A stretch of DNA of 64,000 nucleotides. Origin: Perkinsus chesapeaki (lineage: Eukaryota; Perkinsozoa; Perkinsida; Perkinsidae). The notes below the pieces were generated by a model that was not told the DNA's origin, did no database searches, and worked only from the letters and a program-made list of their open reading frames with translations. The translations under genes and the position numbers were made by a program. Below, in pieces: positions 1 through 11,669 of this stretch; the first letter of the stretch is position 1, and each line of letters opens with the position of its first letter. The stretch spans positions 1 through 64,000 of the forward strand of contig JAAPAO010000079.1 in NCBI GenBank assembly GCA_013115145.1, in the 5' to 3' direction.

Positions 1-2136
1 GACATTCATAGTCCCCCGATTGTTTCTCAGGATTTCACAAACACTACATTCGCACACTCATTCCGCTAACCATGAAAACGAATTCCGAACCACGTATCCT
101 CCTCAGTGGCAGGTCTATATTCGAGATGAGATGGTGACAGTGGAGCGCTGTTCTTGGAGCACGCAATAGAAAGGATGCATAAGAGGAATGAATGCCATAT
201 TATCATTTGATGAGATTCAACAACTCTGTCAGAATCGACAGCCTCGGGAGGCCTCATGTTCTTGCGGCGTCCTCCTGCCCAGCCTGGGTGATTGGAAGAG
301 AGACGCCCGATAGTTTTCGAATAGAGCCGTGTCGTCACTGGAAGCCCTACTGCAAGGTCAACCACTGGCTGGGTTGGTCGCTTTAAAAGATGATTGAATT
401 TATTGGTCATGTGGGGCACTATTTCGATGCAAAATGGAATGCGAAGCAATAGCTTCGTCGTTGCTGGTGTCGTGAAGGGCTAGGGAGACACAGTCTGCTA
501 CAGGCATCGCGACGATACCCGGAGACTGTCTCCGAGACCACTCGGCTTCCTTACACTGTATAGTGTAAGTTATATCGGCAACCGTTATTGCCTATGTAAA
601 CACAACGAGTTGAGAACGTGTACCAAACATCATAATCAGAGCATGTGACCATCTTTTGCTTCCTTGATAGCATGTAGAGCAGAGTTAGCCGCGGACGCCC
701 CCTGGACTCCAGCCTGTGCTCCCTGAATCGGCAGTCCAACATCTGTCATTATCAAACCGAGCCCACCGCTTCGGCCATCACTTTTGCCAACTTCGGATGA
801 GTTATCAACCCGGCGGCCTTCGACATGTGTTTGGCTGCTTTAAGGAACTCCTCATGGCTCTCTTGCAACTGAGCAGTGCAGGAAGGATTCCAATCCCACA
901 ATTTTCTATGAATCGAGTACTGGATCTGATGGGCCCGCTTACGTAATCTCCAGCTGAATTAGCAAAGCCACAACAACCCGCAGCTTTCACCGGGACAGCC
1001 CAACTGAAGAGGTCGTTATGAATCTGCAGGTAGAGTCGGGATACTTTAGTTCACCGTTTCGCGTTACGTGACGTGCTGCTGTGCCCATTGATGATAGGAT
1101 AGTGTCATTCATAATAAAAATAACGAGAGAGCGGTATGGTAATAGTTCGATTATCACAACGAAGTCGGCGATCCTTGAGCCTTCGTGAAACGCCGGACTT
1201 CGAGGGCCACCCAGCAATGGATAGTGGTTTTGCCACCGGATTCATCGACACTTCAGGGTGCATAAAAATAGGGCATCGAGTTTGACCCCAGACTAACCAC
1301 AGACATACCAATCGAATATGTATTGCATCATCAGAATCGATGGCTGTGAAAAGTTACGAGGGTGGGCCCTTACTTTTTATGCACCCTGTTTTCTCGCACT
1401 ACCATAAACCGAGAAAGCTCTGCCATAGGAATTTACCCAAGTCGAACTTTTAGCGCTTAAGTGGAGTGACAGCGAACCTCAACTGAAACGTTCAGTCGTG
1501 CAGAACACTTCACAAGTTCACCGAAAAACTGATGCACTTCAGCATATCCATGTAGGCCGAAGAAATAATATTGATTCAAGTGTGCAACCGACATTCCCTT
1601 CTTTTCCCTGCTAACAGTACTAAGTACTGCTAACCTGCGAAGTGATAAATACCAATAGAGCGAATTGACCAATTCAACACTCAAATGAACAAATGTAAAA
1701 TTTAGATCGGCGGCAGTTCATCATCCTTGATCAGCGGTTACTTGCTGGAAGCAAAGTCTTAGATTGTTGCTGCATCTTAGATATCGTAACCGGGGATGGA
1801 AGAGGACGACCATGGACTGACAAAAATTATGTGGAATTTTACACAAAACTGAAAGGCGTGGGAGAAATTAGACCTCGCTCAGAAAATTCGTCCAATATGA
1901 AAACTCAATGAAACCAAATACAGGGTAACATTCAGAACCACTTTCATCAAGCTAAAAACAGACCGCAAAACTCTGACACATTAATGTGTGACAAATTCTT
2001 CACTTACCATCCACTATAATTTTAAGAGGCAATGTACCAAAACTACTAAGACGGTGACTCTCCATGGGCAAATGATATTAAGTTGGTTCAAAAATAAGTC
2101 GAAAGCCTCAAACGCAGTCCCAACGTAATATAGTGC
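1..2136. other. No recognisable gene
   Basis: I read both strands and found only short ORFs with no family resemblance and no run of phase-compatible exons like those found elsewhere in the window. The left edge is probably the 3' flank of PEX7 plus intergenic DNA, or part of a gene whose exons are too short to recognise by eye. Confidence 0.4.
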
Positions 2137-5100
2137 TCAACTCTCTATGCAGCGATGAGCTGGGAATGTATAGGTTAACTGACTTACCTTTGCTGATGTC
2201 CCAAACTCTCACCTGACGATCCCAACCAACCGATGCCGCTAGACTGAATAGGATCCCTCGAGAAGATATGCAACCAGAAATGCTTACTTTGGAGTAAATA
2301 GGGACATATCAACACCATAGACAAACTCAGAGTGATGGTCGAACCGATCCACGAGATGACCAGGCGCGGAGGTCGCTTCCAGATCCCACACGATGACGGA
2401 CATGTCACTGGAATAGAGGGCGGAGCGAAGCTGGTCACAAGAGGAGGAGGAAGCTTACTATCCAGCGCTAATAATGGTCCTCGCATTGTGAGGGTGGCAC
2501 TTTACTCGTCGAACTGCGAGCTCATGACCAGCCATAGTAACCTGTGCACTTTTGTGTGATTTCATACATAAAATATACATGCTACTGTTCACGTGAACCC
2601 CGTCGCACAACTACAGCGAGTTTTATACGGAATATTCGAGGAAGTCGGAGGAATATATGCATTAGTGCGATAAAGGCCAAATGGCATCAGCGCCTTCGGG
2701 TCAAAGGGATACAGTGAGACGGAAAATGAGGATCAAGTTTTCATTAAGTACATCACAAAGTGTTATTCTAACTGAGCAATGCCAACCCTAACGCATGGGT
2801 TTCGTGGATCGCTTGCTAACTAGAGTCTTATGAACCCTACGTGAGCGGATCACAGCAGCACTCGGCAGCCTGAATCCCGAGGATGAAGCTCACTTGCAAC
2901 AACAAAGTTAGAGCGGCTAAGGGCTCCAGTATGGAAGAGATAAGAGCCGTTTCGCACTGGATGAAATTGATCGAGCTGTGTTTGCCTATGTGGCGCTAAA
3001 CACAAGGCAAAAGCTTACCACTGGACTTGTGGGATTGCGGACATCCCAGCTCCGAACAACTCGATCAACTCCAGCGGTTACGATGATGCCGTCAGAATAC
3101 TTATGCCAATCACAGGATAGGATTTCACCATCGTGGGCGTGAGGAATGATGACTGTCGGTGGAGCTTGAGCCTGACAGAAAAGGCGATACAGACCAGAGG
3201 CTTCCTCGCGGCGCTCCCCGGGCAAAATAAAATAACGCAATCGGACCAAACCGAGACCTTTAAACGACATTCCCGAGCGAGGAACGCTTCCGTTCAACGA
3301 GCCAGTCGCTACGGAGTTCACGTGGGGCGGGTTTGACCTTCTCATAGGCAATTTGAGGCACTCATGCTCATGGATTCCGTAAGATGAGATGACATTATTT
3401 GGACGGCTGACGGGTATCCGTCTAACCGTAACCCAACACAGTATGTGACGAGAGTCCCTTAGCTATCACGGTTAGCGAAACCAGAGCCCAGTAAGAGAGG
3501 GATTTATCCAGTTGTGCATAACACCGCATCCAACAGATACAAAGTGATAGGAGGGGAAGTACGACTGACTCGAGAACACAGCAGCTTACAGGCATTCGCA
3601 GATCATGTACACAAATCTTTCCATCAGCGCCGACGGTGGCGAGCAGGTTAGCGTCTCGAGGCGACCAAGAACATCCGTATATAACCCCGGCATGCCGACC
3701 TTCCAGTCGGAGGCAAACTGAGGCCTGAAGGGAGCACCGAGAATGAAACGGAGATGCCGGGAGACCACAGTTGCGACTCGCCTTTGGCAGATCCCAGATG
3801 TTGATGATTCTATCCCAGCCAACCGATGCAAGCCAAGTCGGTCGTAATGCATTGCACTCAATCCAGCTCAACTGTGAAGTAGGAATGAAATCAATGATCT
3901 CCTCTTACGGGCAGCGTACCTCTGCTGAGTGGCCCACTAAATTTGCAATGGGAAGATTACCACTAGGAGAAGCGACATCAAAAACTTTGATGCTTCCATC
4001 ACCGGTAGCAGCGAACACCTGAACGTAGTTGGTTACATTCCCGTGGAAATGAAGATCACAACCGGAGGCAGAGGTGTGATAACAAGTGGGCCTGACACTC
4101 AAGCTACCCGAAGCTCCGATTCAGGCTGAGATCGCTCCGCTGATGACGAGATGACTGAATCCCGGGACGCGTCCGAATTTAGCTACAAGCTTCCTTACTA
4201 AAACGTATCGAAACTGCACACAAACAACAATATTGATACTACGCAGCAGAAAAGTATAATTCCTTTAGAGGTGTAATTTTAAACATTATGGCCATCTGAC
4301 TCTAACACTGGCGACTAACTTACTATTCGATCGTTGTCCTCGGCCCACGCCAAATCAAAGCAACCATCTTTTGTAAGATACTCTTGATACTCTGTTGGCC
4401 GAGAGAGATCCAGAATCACCAACTGAATCGGAAGACAAAAGCAATAATAATAGACTCATTTACAATAGATAATTCGATAATATATAGAATCTATTAAAAG
4501 TATTATCAGAATCAAGTGAGCATGAGTAGTTATAATATATTTATTAGGTATCGGTAGTATCAACAAGGGATCTATTATCATATATTGTCATCGTTATTTA
4601 GTTATAAATAGATACAATATAGAAGCTAGTTTAGAATAATACCCAATTAAGAGAAACTGGCTCATCAAGGAGCTCCACCAGCGATACGCGGAAGCCAGAA
4701 TCTAAGTTTGGCACATTGCTCTGAGTCTCGGATTCCACATCTCCAACCACGCGGCGTTCATGGAAATGAATCACGGAATATCTATTTTTGAATTTCCTTG
4801 GAATGCCGCGAGATTTTATTTTATTAATTCATTATACGCTTTTCTCTCTCGGATGCACATTTGCGATCGGCAGAGTCCATTCTGTGGGAACGCGCGCGCA
4901 TCGTTGCCGTATTAAGTGGGATTCCCTCCCATCACAAGCGTAAATTCGAATGTGAGACTCCGAACTGATTGGTTCTACGAAAACTAGTTAAACGAGACGT
5001 TGAATTATTATTTCGTTTTATACCGACTGACAGCAATTCAGTCATTTACTTCTTACTATATCTCGATAAGTGGCAGAAGACTTACCTTGCCATTGCCGAC

Positions 5101-5205
5101 TATACCGTAGTACTGTGCGGTGGCTACTGCTAGCTTATGTGAATTGAATGGTGAAAATTGACAAGAATAACCGGAAAAGTGAGTGGTGGTTTGAAACGAT
5201 GACAT
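2137..5205 (-). CDS. PEX7: PEX7, peroxisomal PTS2 receptor (WD40)
   Basis: WD40 beta-propeller receptor that binds PTS2 signals in the cytosol and delivers matrix enzymes to peroxisomes. Nine exons reconstructed on the minus strand: 5086-5205, 4324-4422, 3920-4018, 3590-3871, 3019-3171, 2459-2541, 2288-2407, 2188-2243, 2137-2159. All phases close, giving about 344 aa (human PEX7 is 323). Diagnostic pieces are the N-terminal SPFNSHKLAVATAQYYGIVG, typical of PEX7, and successive WD blades such as WLASVGWDRIINIWD, IIVTAGVDRVVRSWDVRNP and AASVGWDRQVRVWDIS. Some introns are tiny (44-51 nt) and others run 305-663 nt. The last exon (23 nt, ending HRCIES) is the least certain. A start at the ATG at 5205 puts the conserved FSGYSCQFSPF right at the N-terminus, as in other PEX7 proteins. 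Confidence 0.9.
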
Positions 5206-5549
5206 CAACGAGCCACACACTAAATAAAATAAACTCGACAGACAGCAGTCTCGACCACATGCCATCTTCGCCGCCAAAACTAATCCTTCACGAAGTTTTG
5301 CCGTTCGCGAGCGACCGTACTAGCCAGTAAAACCACATAATACGCAACCTCTGTTATCTGTGGGAGTCTGTCCCCAAGTGAGCGTCGAGTCGAGATGATT
5401 ATAAAATGGCCCTCCCTCCAAAACAAGTGTCTTTCTTCCCTTCACCATGCACGCAAATTGAAATAGTAGTATCTTTCCTCCGTATTGCGTTTTCTCTGTA
5501 GTGTGACTCTTGTCCCAAAACTCAAATCCACTTGAAGTTTCGGTAAACG

Positions 5550-8421
5550 TTAGTTAACCATATCGCTCGGGTCATCAGTCGGCCACATTTCCTGCGATTT
5601 CGTTATCAACCGCTTGACACATTGGATGTACTTCCGCGTAGTCTCGTCGTTGAGGATGTGGGCGCATTGGTTCGAACCTATCTTATCATTTGCAGCACGA
5701 TCCTGGATGCCCCACTGAGTTACCCCGACCGGCCATGGCGCGTCACCTAAAACAAAGCACCATCAAGAAGCGTCCTTAAAAGACATCTGATTCTGCGTGA
5801 GGCATCGCTGACAACATTAGGAAGATACTAGACTATTCAAGACCGTCAAACACTTGTAAAAAATAGGCGATGATTTTGTATCAGAAGAACAACCTTGGGT
5901 CCTTCAGCAACTTTAGCGACTTAAGCGACTTCCACGAACTGACTGAGTGCCACCATTTTACTATATGAATGAAGACTATTAGCATGTTAATTTAATAGTC
6001 AATTATTAGGTACTATAATACTTTAAGTTTAATTACTTAGTTCTATTACTATTCCTTTAATCTTTATTTGTTACTATTACTAATATTATTAGTTCTATTA
6101 CTATTCCTTCAATCTTCATTTGTTACTATTACTAATATTATTAGTTCTATTACTATTCCTCTTTGTTAATCAGGAATTTGTGTACTCTACAAGATACGAG
6201 ACTCATCAATAATATCCACAAAAACTCCCTCGAAGTTGCTGTTACTCACCGATGGCCAGTAACATGTAGAACTCGTTGGCTTCCCTATACTTCTTCAAAC
6301 CACTCAACTTAGCAATGGAGTGCAATTTAGTTTGTATTTCTGGATCCAACGACCCTGCCTTCAGTCGGCTCAACAGCGGCCTTAGGTACTGTTTGCTTTG
6401 ACGGTACTGGGCTAAAAGGGACATGTAAAGAAGACCGTGAAACATTGAACAATCCGACATTTCTACATTAAAGTTCAAAGTCGCATTGTGGAATTAGACA
6501 GCAGCCCTACAGAGCCATCGGTACGGTGCGCTCAAGATTACTACGCAAATTCCCGAGTGTTGACTTTGGCACGCAGCGGCGTATTTGCCGAAAGGCTAAG
6601 CGAAAAAGCATTACTAAGCCTCCTTCCAAACGAGACCGAGCTCTGAGATAATCATCAGCCGGAGCAGGATCACTGCCAAATCAGGTATTTATTAAATTTA
6701 TATATTATTTTTGCTTCTTACGTATTATTGATGGAAGTTGTTCACCGAATGCGGGATGGCCCAATAGGAACTACTATTGCTTTGCAAGGAGTTGAAAAAT
6801 GTGTTATTTAATTTCACGGCAGCCATCTCCTCACCGGTTTTGTTGCGACCGGCGGCGGTCTGCTTTATCTCGTCTGGTCGTGAACCAAGTTGAGTCTCCC
6901 AGGCCTTCAACACTTTTCTGATCCATCTGATGATGTCACGGTCTTCCGGTTTCAGTGAACCTGACAACAAAAAACAAGGGCTGAGCCGAGAATCGAACCC
7001 GGGACCTCGCGCACCCGAAGCGCGAATCATACCACTAGACCACACAGCCGATACTATTTTCCTTACTTTCATCCTCTGGTGGAGCTTGAGACTCTCCTGC
7101 CGGCACTTCATCGTGCATCACCTAATAACAAGCAACTACTTCATTCCAACTACCAGAATATGCCCACCTTTTGCAGCACGTTCGTTTGACCATCGTCCTC
7201 GTCACTTCCACCAGCTCGAGACGATGAGTGAACCAATCGCAGATACCTAAGCAGTCGGACCGTCGGAGCATTTCCCGAGACACTTGAGTTCCACTTATGG
7301 CACATTATCATCGAATCAGTAGGAAGAAGCATCGTCTAATCCTCTCATCTTGCCGCTAGTTGTCCGAAGTTATACTTTATTATAATAACACTTGAAATCT
7401 GATAGGCTTTTGTCTACGGAAATTTCTCACCACGAAAAAATTTCTTACTCTTAACAGACACCGATACCTGCTGCACAAGTTTTACCAGTCTTAATAGTCA
7501 TTTGCATTCCCTTCAACTAACTGGACATTTTTATGATACTCAAACCATTCCAAAAGCCCGGAGCCAACAGCCCTTCACAGTAGGAAATCGATCAACTTGG
7601 CCCACCTGTCCTTATCAGACTCCCCGAAAAGCGTGCAAGGCTCTCCCAACGACCGCAGCTGCTCGAAGACCTCATACAGGTCCTCCTCATCCATAAGCGT
7701 CTCATCCGTCCACGAATCTATATCTTGTATCGACAACAATCTGCAAAAAAAGATTCAAAATCTTAGCGGAGCGAAGCAGCATACCCGAGGCCAGAGTTGT
7801 TGCTGTCATCCTGGTCACTGCCGTGCTTCCGTTTTGACCTCATTCGTTTGCCGTGTTCGATCTCCTTGTGAAGCTCAGTGATGCGCGCCTGCCAAAATAA
7901 TCATCCTTCAGCAGGGACAGCGACCTCCATGGATTGAGTTATAGAGCCCCTCACATGTTGATACCTACACTGTAGGCTTGGCGGAATTTCTTGTTTTACC
8001 ATCACCAGAAATTCTACAGGAAAATGCTCTTCGACAAAATCGCCGAATCAATTCGTTTTTCATGAATATAATTTAATACCACTCTTTCCACTACTCCTCA
8101 CTAACATATACCCATCCCTATATATAATATAAATAATTTAATACCACTCCTTCCACTACTCCTCACTAACATATACCCATACTTATATATAATATAAATA
8201 ATTTCATACCACTCCTTCCACTACTCCTCACTAACATATACCCATCCCTATATATGATATAAATAATTTCATACCACTCTTTCCATCTCTCTTTGCCTTT
8301 CCTTCTCCATCTCCTTCTCTCTCTCCTTCAAATATTCTTCTTTTCGTCGTTGCTCTATATCTCCTCTTCTACCAATACTCTTACCAGCCCCACCAGCTAT
8401 CATAGCAGCGAGCTCGTCCAT
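5550..8421 (-). CDS. PRP18: PRP18, pre-mRNA splicing factor 18
   Basis: Second-step spliceosome factor that acts in 3' splice-site joining. Core exons: 5550-5746, 6250-6411, 6835-6960, 7067-7121, 7168-7282, 7579-7740 and 7785-7888. Phases are consistent throughout. The N-terminal SFM-type motif is LRSLGEPCTLFGESD (7579-7740). The PRP18 domain includes YLRPLLSRLKAG, KYREANEFYMLLAIG, APWPVGVTQWGIQDRAA and HILNDETTRKYIQ, and ends EMWPTDDPSDMVN. Two 5' ends are possible. One is an ATG at 7930 followed by a 6-nt exon. The other is an upstream exon 8275-8421 (MDELAAMIAGG, then a charged helix) joined through a 21-nt exon 7969-7989. The second gives about 362 aa, close to the human 342. One intron carries a tRNA-Pro gene and another a 52-bp tandem repeat. 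Confidence 0.9.
6023..6160. repeat. 52-bp tandem repeat in a PRP18 intron
   Basis: The phrase TAGTTCTATTACTATTCC begins at 6038, 6090 and 6142, an exact 52-nt period. About 2.5 copies of an AT-rich unit containing TTGTTACTATTACTAATATT lie in the 503-nt intron 5747-6249. Confidence 0.85.
6978..7049 (-). tRNA. tRNA-Pro (CGG)
   Basis: Full cloverleaf on the minus strand. The acceptor pairs GGCTGTG with CTCAGCC (one T-T mismatch). The D arm contains GTCTAGTGGTATGATT. The anticodon stem is CGCGC/GCGCG with loop TTCGGGT, so the anticodon is CGG. The T arm is CCGGG-TTCGATT-CTCGG. The gene sits inside a PRP18 intron (6961-7066), in the same orientation, only 17 nt from the 3' splice site. Confidence 0.93.
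8068..8290. repeat. 65-bp tandem repeat carrying splice donors
   Basis: The phrase TACCACTC begins at 8077, 8142, 8207 and 8272, an exact 65-nt period with about 3.3 copies. Read on the minus strand, each unit holds GAGTG|GTATGAAAT or a close variant. This is the same sequence as the exon end and donor at 8275 of the putative first PRP18 exon, so the donor itself seems to be tandemly duplicated. Confidence 0.9.
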
Positions 8422-8890
8422 AGTAACAAAATGCAAACTGAGAGTCTAATCTGCTTCATACTTCTTATTATTAGACTTCATATATCGGTGATCAATATAT
8501 TATAACACACCTTAACACTGCGGCACTTTCGACATCCGAGATAGAACAGAGAACTGCTGATAATACCCGGCAGGATTATAAAATTGGAAATATATGTCAC
8601 CGCTCGACTATTCAAAGTAGGGCAGATTCGGAGACAACTCACACAAAATCTACTCGTCCCTCCCATCCCCCCGAATCAAGAAGTGTATTTTCCGCGCGAT
8701 TTGGCGATTGATTGAATCCACAACGTCGTTTTGTTATTCTGCAGCGTCCACCCCAGTTCCTAATACGACCTCCGACCTATCTACGACAATGTCTACAGTG
8801 CCTATTGGCCTCAGCAAGGACATACCTTGACAATGCATCAGTAACATTTAGTTTACTCCTTCTCGTGCAAACAATCATATTGTCAATCGC
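8422..8890. other. Intergenic, nothing recognised
   Basis: AT-rich spacer between PRP18 and the next minus-strand gene. Short ORFs on both strands show no supporting features. Confidence 0.4.
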
Positions 8891-10297
8891 TCATTCCTCC
8901 TCGCTCGAGAGTATGACTTCATCGCTGCTAGATCTCGAAATATTCCTTTGCATCAAGTTTCGGTCAATCCACTGACAATGTTGAGTACGACTTAATATCC
9001 CAGGCTTTCGACAAATCACCAAATTGCCAAGTCCCAACGTCTGGCTATGACGTCAAAAGATACCTCCCTGCGCACTCTGAAGATTTTGGATACCACCACT
9101 ACCAACGCAACCATACACAGGGCTGAAAACTCATACCAAACTTTGAGCAAATCATCTTAGTTCTCACACGGCCCCAGTCCGCCCAAGACGCTGCGGTTGA
9201 GGAAGAGCAGTCATGACCATATCCATGCATTTACACTAAAAATGACGCCTGTGGGATTAGAACTCGCGACCTCTGGGTATCGAACCTTACTAATATTCAA
9301 CGAAATACAAGGAGCTAAACGTTGCGCAATTTCGACTTTCTCGAAACTTGCCATCCGAGATTCTCGCGCAGTTCTGAAGGTTCGCGGATCAGAATAATAA
9401 CACTTTCAGATAGTTACTTCGTCCTCAACAGTTTCGCTATGTGGGGCTCGGCAGCCCCCAATAGAGATGGGTAGTCAATATAGAGCTGAAAATAGAGATT
9501 TGGCGACCACCTGCCCAATTCGAAAAGGCGCGCATTCTACGAGTGTTTGAGTCTGACTTCCTTCTAATAGTTATCATTGATGACTACAGTAGATGTATTC
9601 AAGATTTGGACGACACCTACCTCCCCGAAATTCTTACCGTTTGCCCAATGTCAACTCCTGCACTTGAGCGTTTAGCGAAAACGCCGAGACCGTCCTCGAT
9701 TTGCAAACTATACGCACCACAAAGATTCTCACAGCTATTAAATAGGTCCACTAGTATTAGGAACTCATCCCTACCTGAGGAATCTTAGCTTGAAGCGAGG
9801 CTTACGCGAAAAGAAAGATACTCACCTTGCTGTGTACTAGGTAGCCCCAACGAATTCAATAATCGCTCGAGAGGAATACGAGAATAAATGGCGGAGATCT
9901 GCGGTGGGAAAAATGCCGCCACCAGGGGTCGAACTCGGGACCTCCGACCTGTTTTAATTTCGCCAAGGTTTTCTTATTCGCAATTAAAGGTATCAATCGG
10001 TTCTCAACTAACTCACGCAAACCTTCGGATTCCAACGTCCGCATATCCGCCTCTCCAAGGACAGTCCGCTGAAAACATTTACAAGCTCGATTGCATCTTG
10101 CACGGTTCAACCTAAGATACCTCTTCGCCGTTCATGCTCATTAACACTAGCTTTCCAATCACATCTTTAACTCGTCTTCTTTCTCCATCGTTCATAATTT
10201 CGCGGCGCGCGGTCACTAACAGCATATCTCCCGTATACCCGACTTGCCCATTCCCACCTGCCATCGACGCCTCTCTACCACTCCCTGTCGTCATCAT
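8891..10297 (-). CDS. Unidentified 297-aa protein
   Basis: Nine exons whose phases all close: 10121-10297, 9949-10068, 9826-9898, 9621-9774, 9418-9510, 9291-9373, 9103-9190, 9020-9044, 8891-8971 (894 nt). I do not recognise the family. Visible traits are a helix-rich first half with IYSRIPLERLLNSLGLP (reminiscent of winged-helix/PCI-like segments), then GLGVFAKRSS and WSPNLYFQLYIDYPSLLG, and an acidic serine-rich tail SRSSSDEVILSSEEE. Phase agreement over eight junctions is the main evidence that this is a real gene. Two introns consist largely of tRNA T-arm-like sequence (9899-9948 and 9191-9290). The start at 10297 is the first ATG in the first exon, and upstream exons cannot be excluded. 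Confidence 0.6.
9239..9274 (-). repeat. Intronic tRNA T-arm-like element
   Basis: In sense orientation inside intron 9191-9290: GAGTTCTAATCCCAC, then GGCGTCATTTTTAG. It has the same layout as the element at 9899-9948. Confidence 0.65.
9899..9948 (-). repeat. 50-nt intron containing a tRNA T-arm
   Basis: The intron starts GTCGGAGGTCCC and continues GAGTTCGACCCCTGG, then GGCGGCATTTTT, then CCCACCGCAG. A B-box-like T arm followed by a T run therefore fills almost the whole intron. It is in sense orientation. Confidence 0.75.
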
Positions 10298-10623
10298 ACT
10301 GTTAACGTACCTTAAAAATATAACACTTGAAAGCTATGCGTAGTCGGACTCTCATACGGTCTGTGGCTTGGCTGTGGGCCGCATGCCCCTCTATGAAAGG
10401 AGGAATGGGAAGGTATAACGGTATAATCGTCTGATACCATTTGACCCCTAGGAGTCAGATAACACTTTCAAGTGGTAGTGTTCGATAATTTTTGTAAGAG
10501 AGAAGCCAGAAGCGCATCCCTGATAAACACAATGAGCAGTGAAGTTTCAAGCTATCAAATAAAATATGAAAGTATTATCGGGGATTGCCAGTTCGGATCC
10601 TATACCGGAACTTGCCAATACAG
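10298..10623. other. Spacer between divergent genes
   Basis: Should contain the 5' end of the plus-strand gene that becomes readable at 10624. In-frame sequence continues upstream to about 10575, but I could not place a start codon. The first exon(s) of that gene may lie here. Confidence 0.4.
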
Positions 10624-11669
10624 ATTGATAGCAGTGAGGCAACGCTCAGTATTCCTAACCATTTCCCCTTCCACGTGACTCCAAACAAGTCAGGAAAACT
10701 CCTCAAAAATTAGTTTGATAAAAATTATTTTTTCCCAATCCGCTTTCGGATTTTCTCTCGCTCAGTCACCCGCGTACTTTTTAAGGTGAGCTGGTATCCC
10801 TTGCGGGAAAAGTTGGCCCACCGCAGCTGGCACCGTAGAACTTATCGCTCCGCCAAAATCGATCAACTTCAATACGACATAAAGATGCAACGCTCTGCCG
10901 ATTATGCCCTAAAGCGAGCAATTTCATGGCGCGCGAGAAAACTACAATTTACCGTGTTTTCCTCATTATTAAGTGTATCCTGTACACAGCAGATGGCCAC
11001 ATTGGCAGCTTGGATGGCCGCGGAAATATCCAAACGAAGAAGACACCTTGCATTGTCATACCTGAATCACTGGAACATGATACTGTACCAGTCATCTAGT
11101 GAGGGGGAATCGATTGGGTATATACCTCGCAGATGTACCACATCGACCACGTGGAAGAAATAAATACCTGGAACCTTTCATTGTCCAGAAAGTTACGGCT
11201 GCTCATCGACCCCCCTCGCCAGATGACCACGGCGAAGTGATAGAAATAGGTAAGCTTTGAAGCGAGTCAAACTGACTCTCTGGATTCTGGAGGTCAAGCT
11301 ACTCCCTCGGCCATTGAGCCCTCTGCGAACACTAACAAAGTCGGTACAACCTCTGACCGAGTGTTTTCCCAGAAGACATTCAGATTTAAGAACCTCCTCT
11401 ACACACAACCGTGAGCTCAACTCCAAACCAAAAGATACTCCAAACGGAACTTGCCATTTTTCCATCACCGCCAAAATCTTTCCTTCACCCCACATTCCCG
11501 CCGCTCACCACCATCCCAAATACTCCATTTCCGATACTCCTCTTCCGCAACAACTGATCGGTGAGCAACTCTCCCGTGTCCGCCGAGCCACCTCGAACGC
11601 CTCAGAACTCACGCTTGCCTAAAACCCCTTATGATCGTTTTTCGTCCTTACAAAGCCCTACGTGCATAA
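10624..11669 (+). CDS. Unidentified Trp/Arg-rich helical protein (5' partial)
   Basis: Seven exons with continuous phase: 10624-10674, 10766-10785, 10827-11098, 11133-11249, 11299-11410, 11435-11560, 11606-11669 (254 codons, stop TAA). The central exon is a long basic helix with repeated A..R..SW and L..W patterns (SWHRRTYRSAKI, KRAISWRARKLQF, LALSYLNHWNMIL). This is loosely like centrin-binding Sfi1-type repeats, but that is only a resemblance. The C-terminal half is proline/serine-rich and low complexity. The coding end overlaps the convergent minus-strand gene by 41 bp. The start is not identified. Confidence 0.5.

Noticed and set aside
66-449. 127-codon minus-strand ORF near the left edge
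   Set aside because: No motif, no phased neighbouring exon and an overlapping plus-strand ORF. Likely chance.
8068-8290. Possible CRISPR array
   Set aside because: The repeats are directly tandem with no unique spacers, and the genome is clearly eukaryotic.
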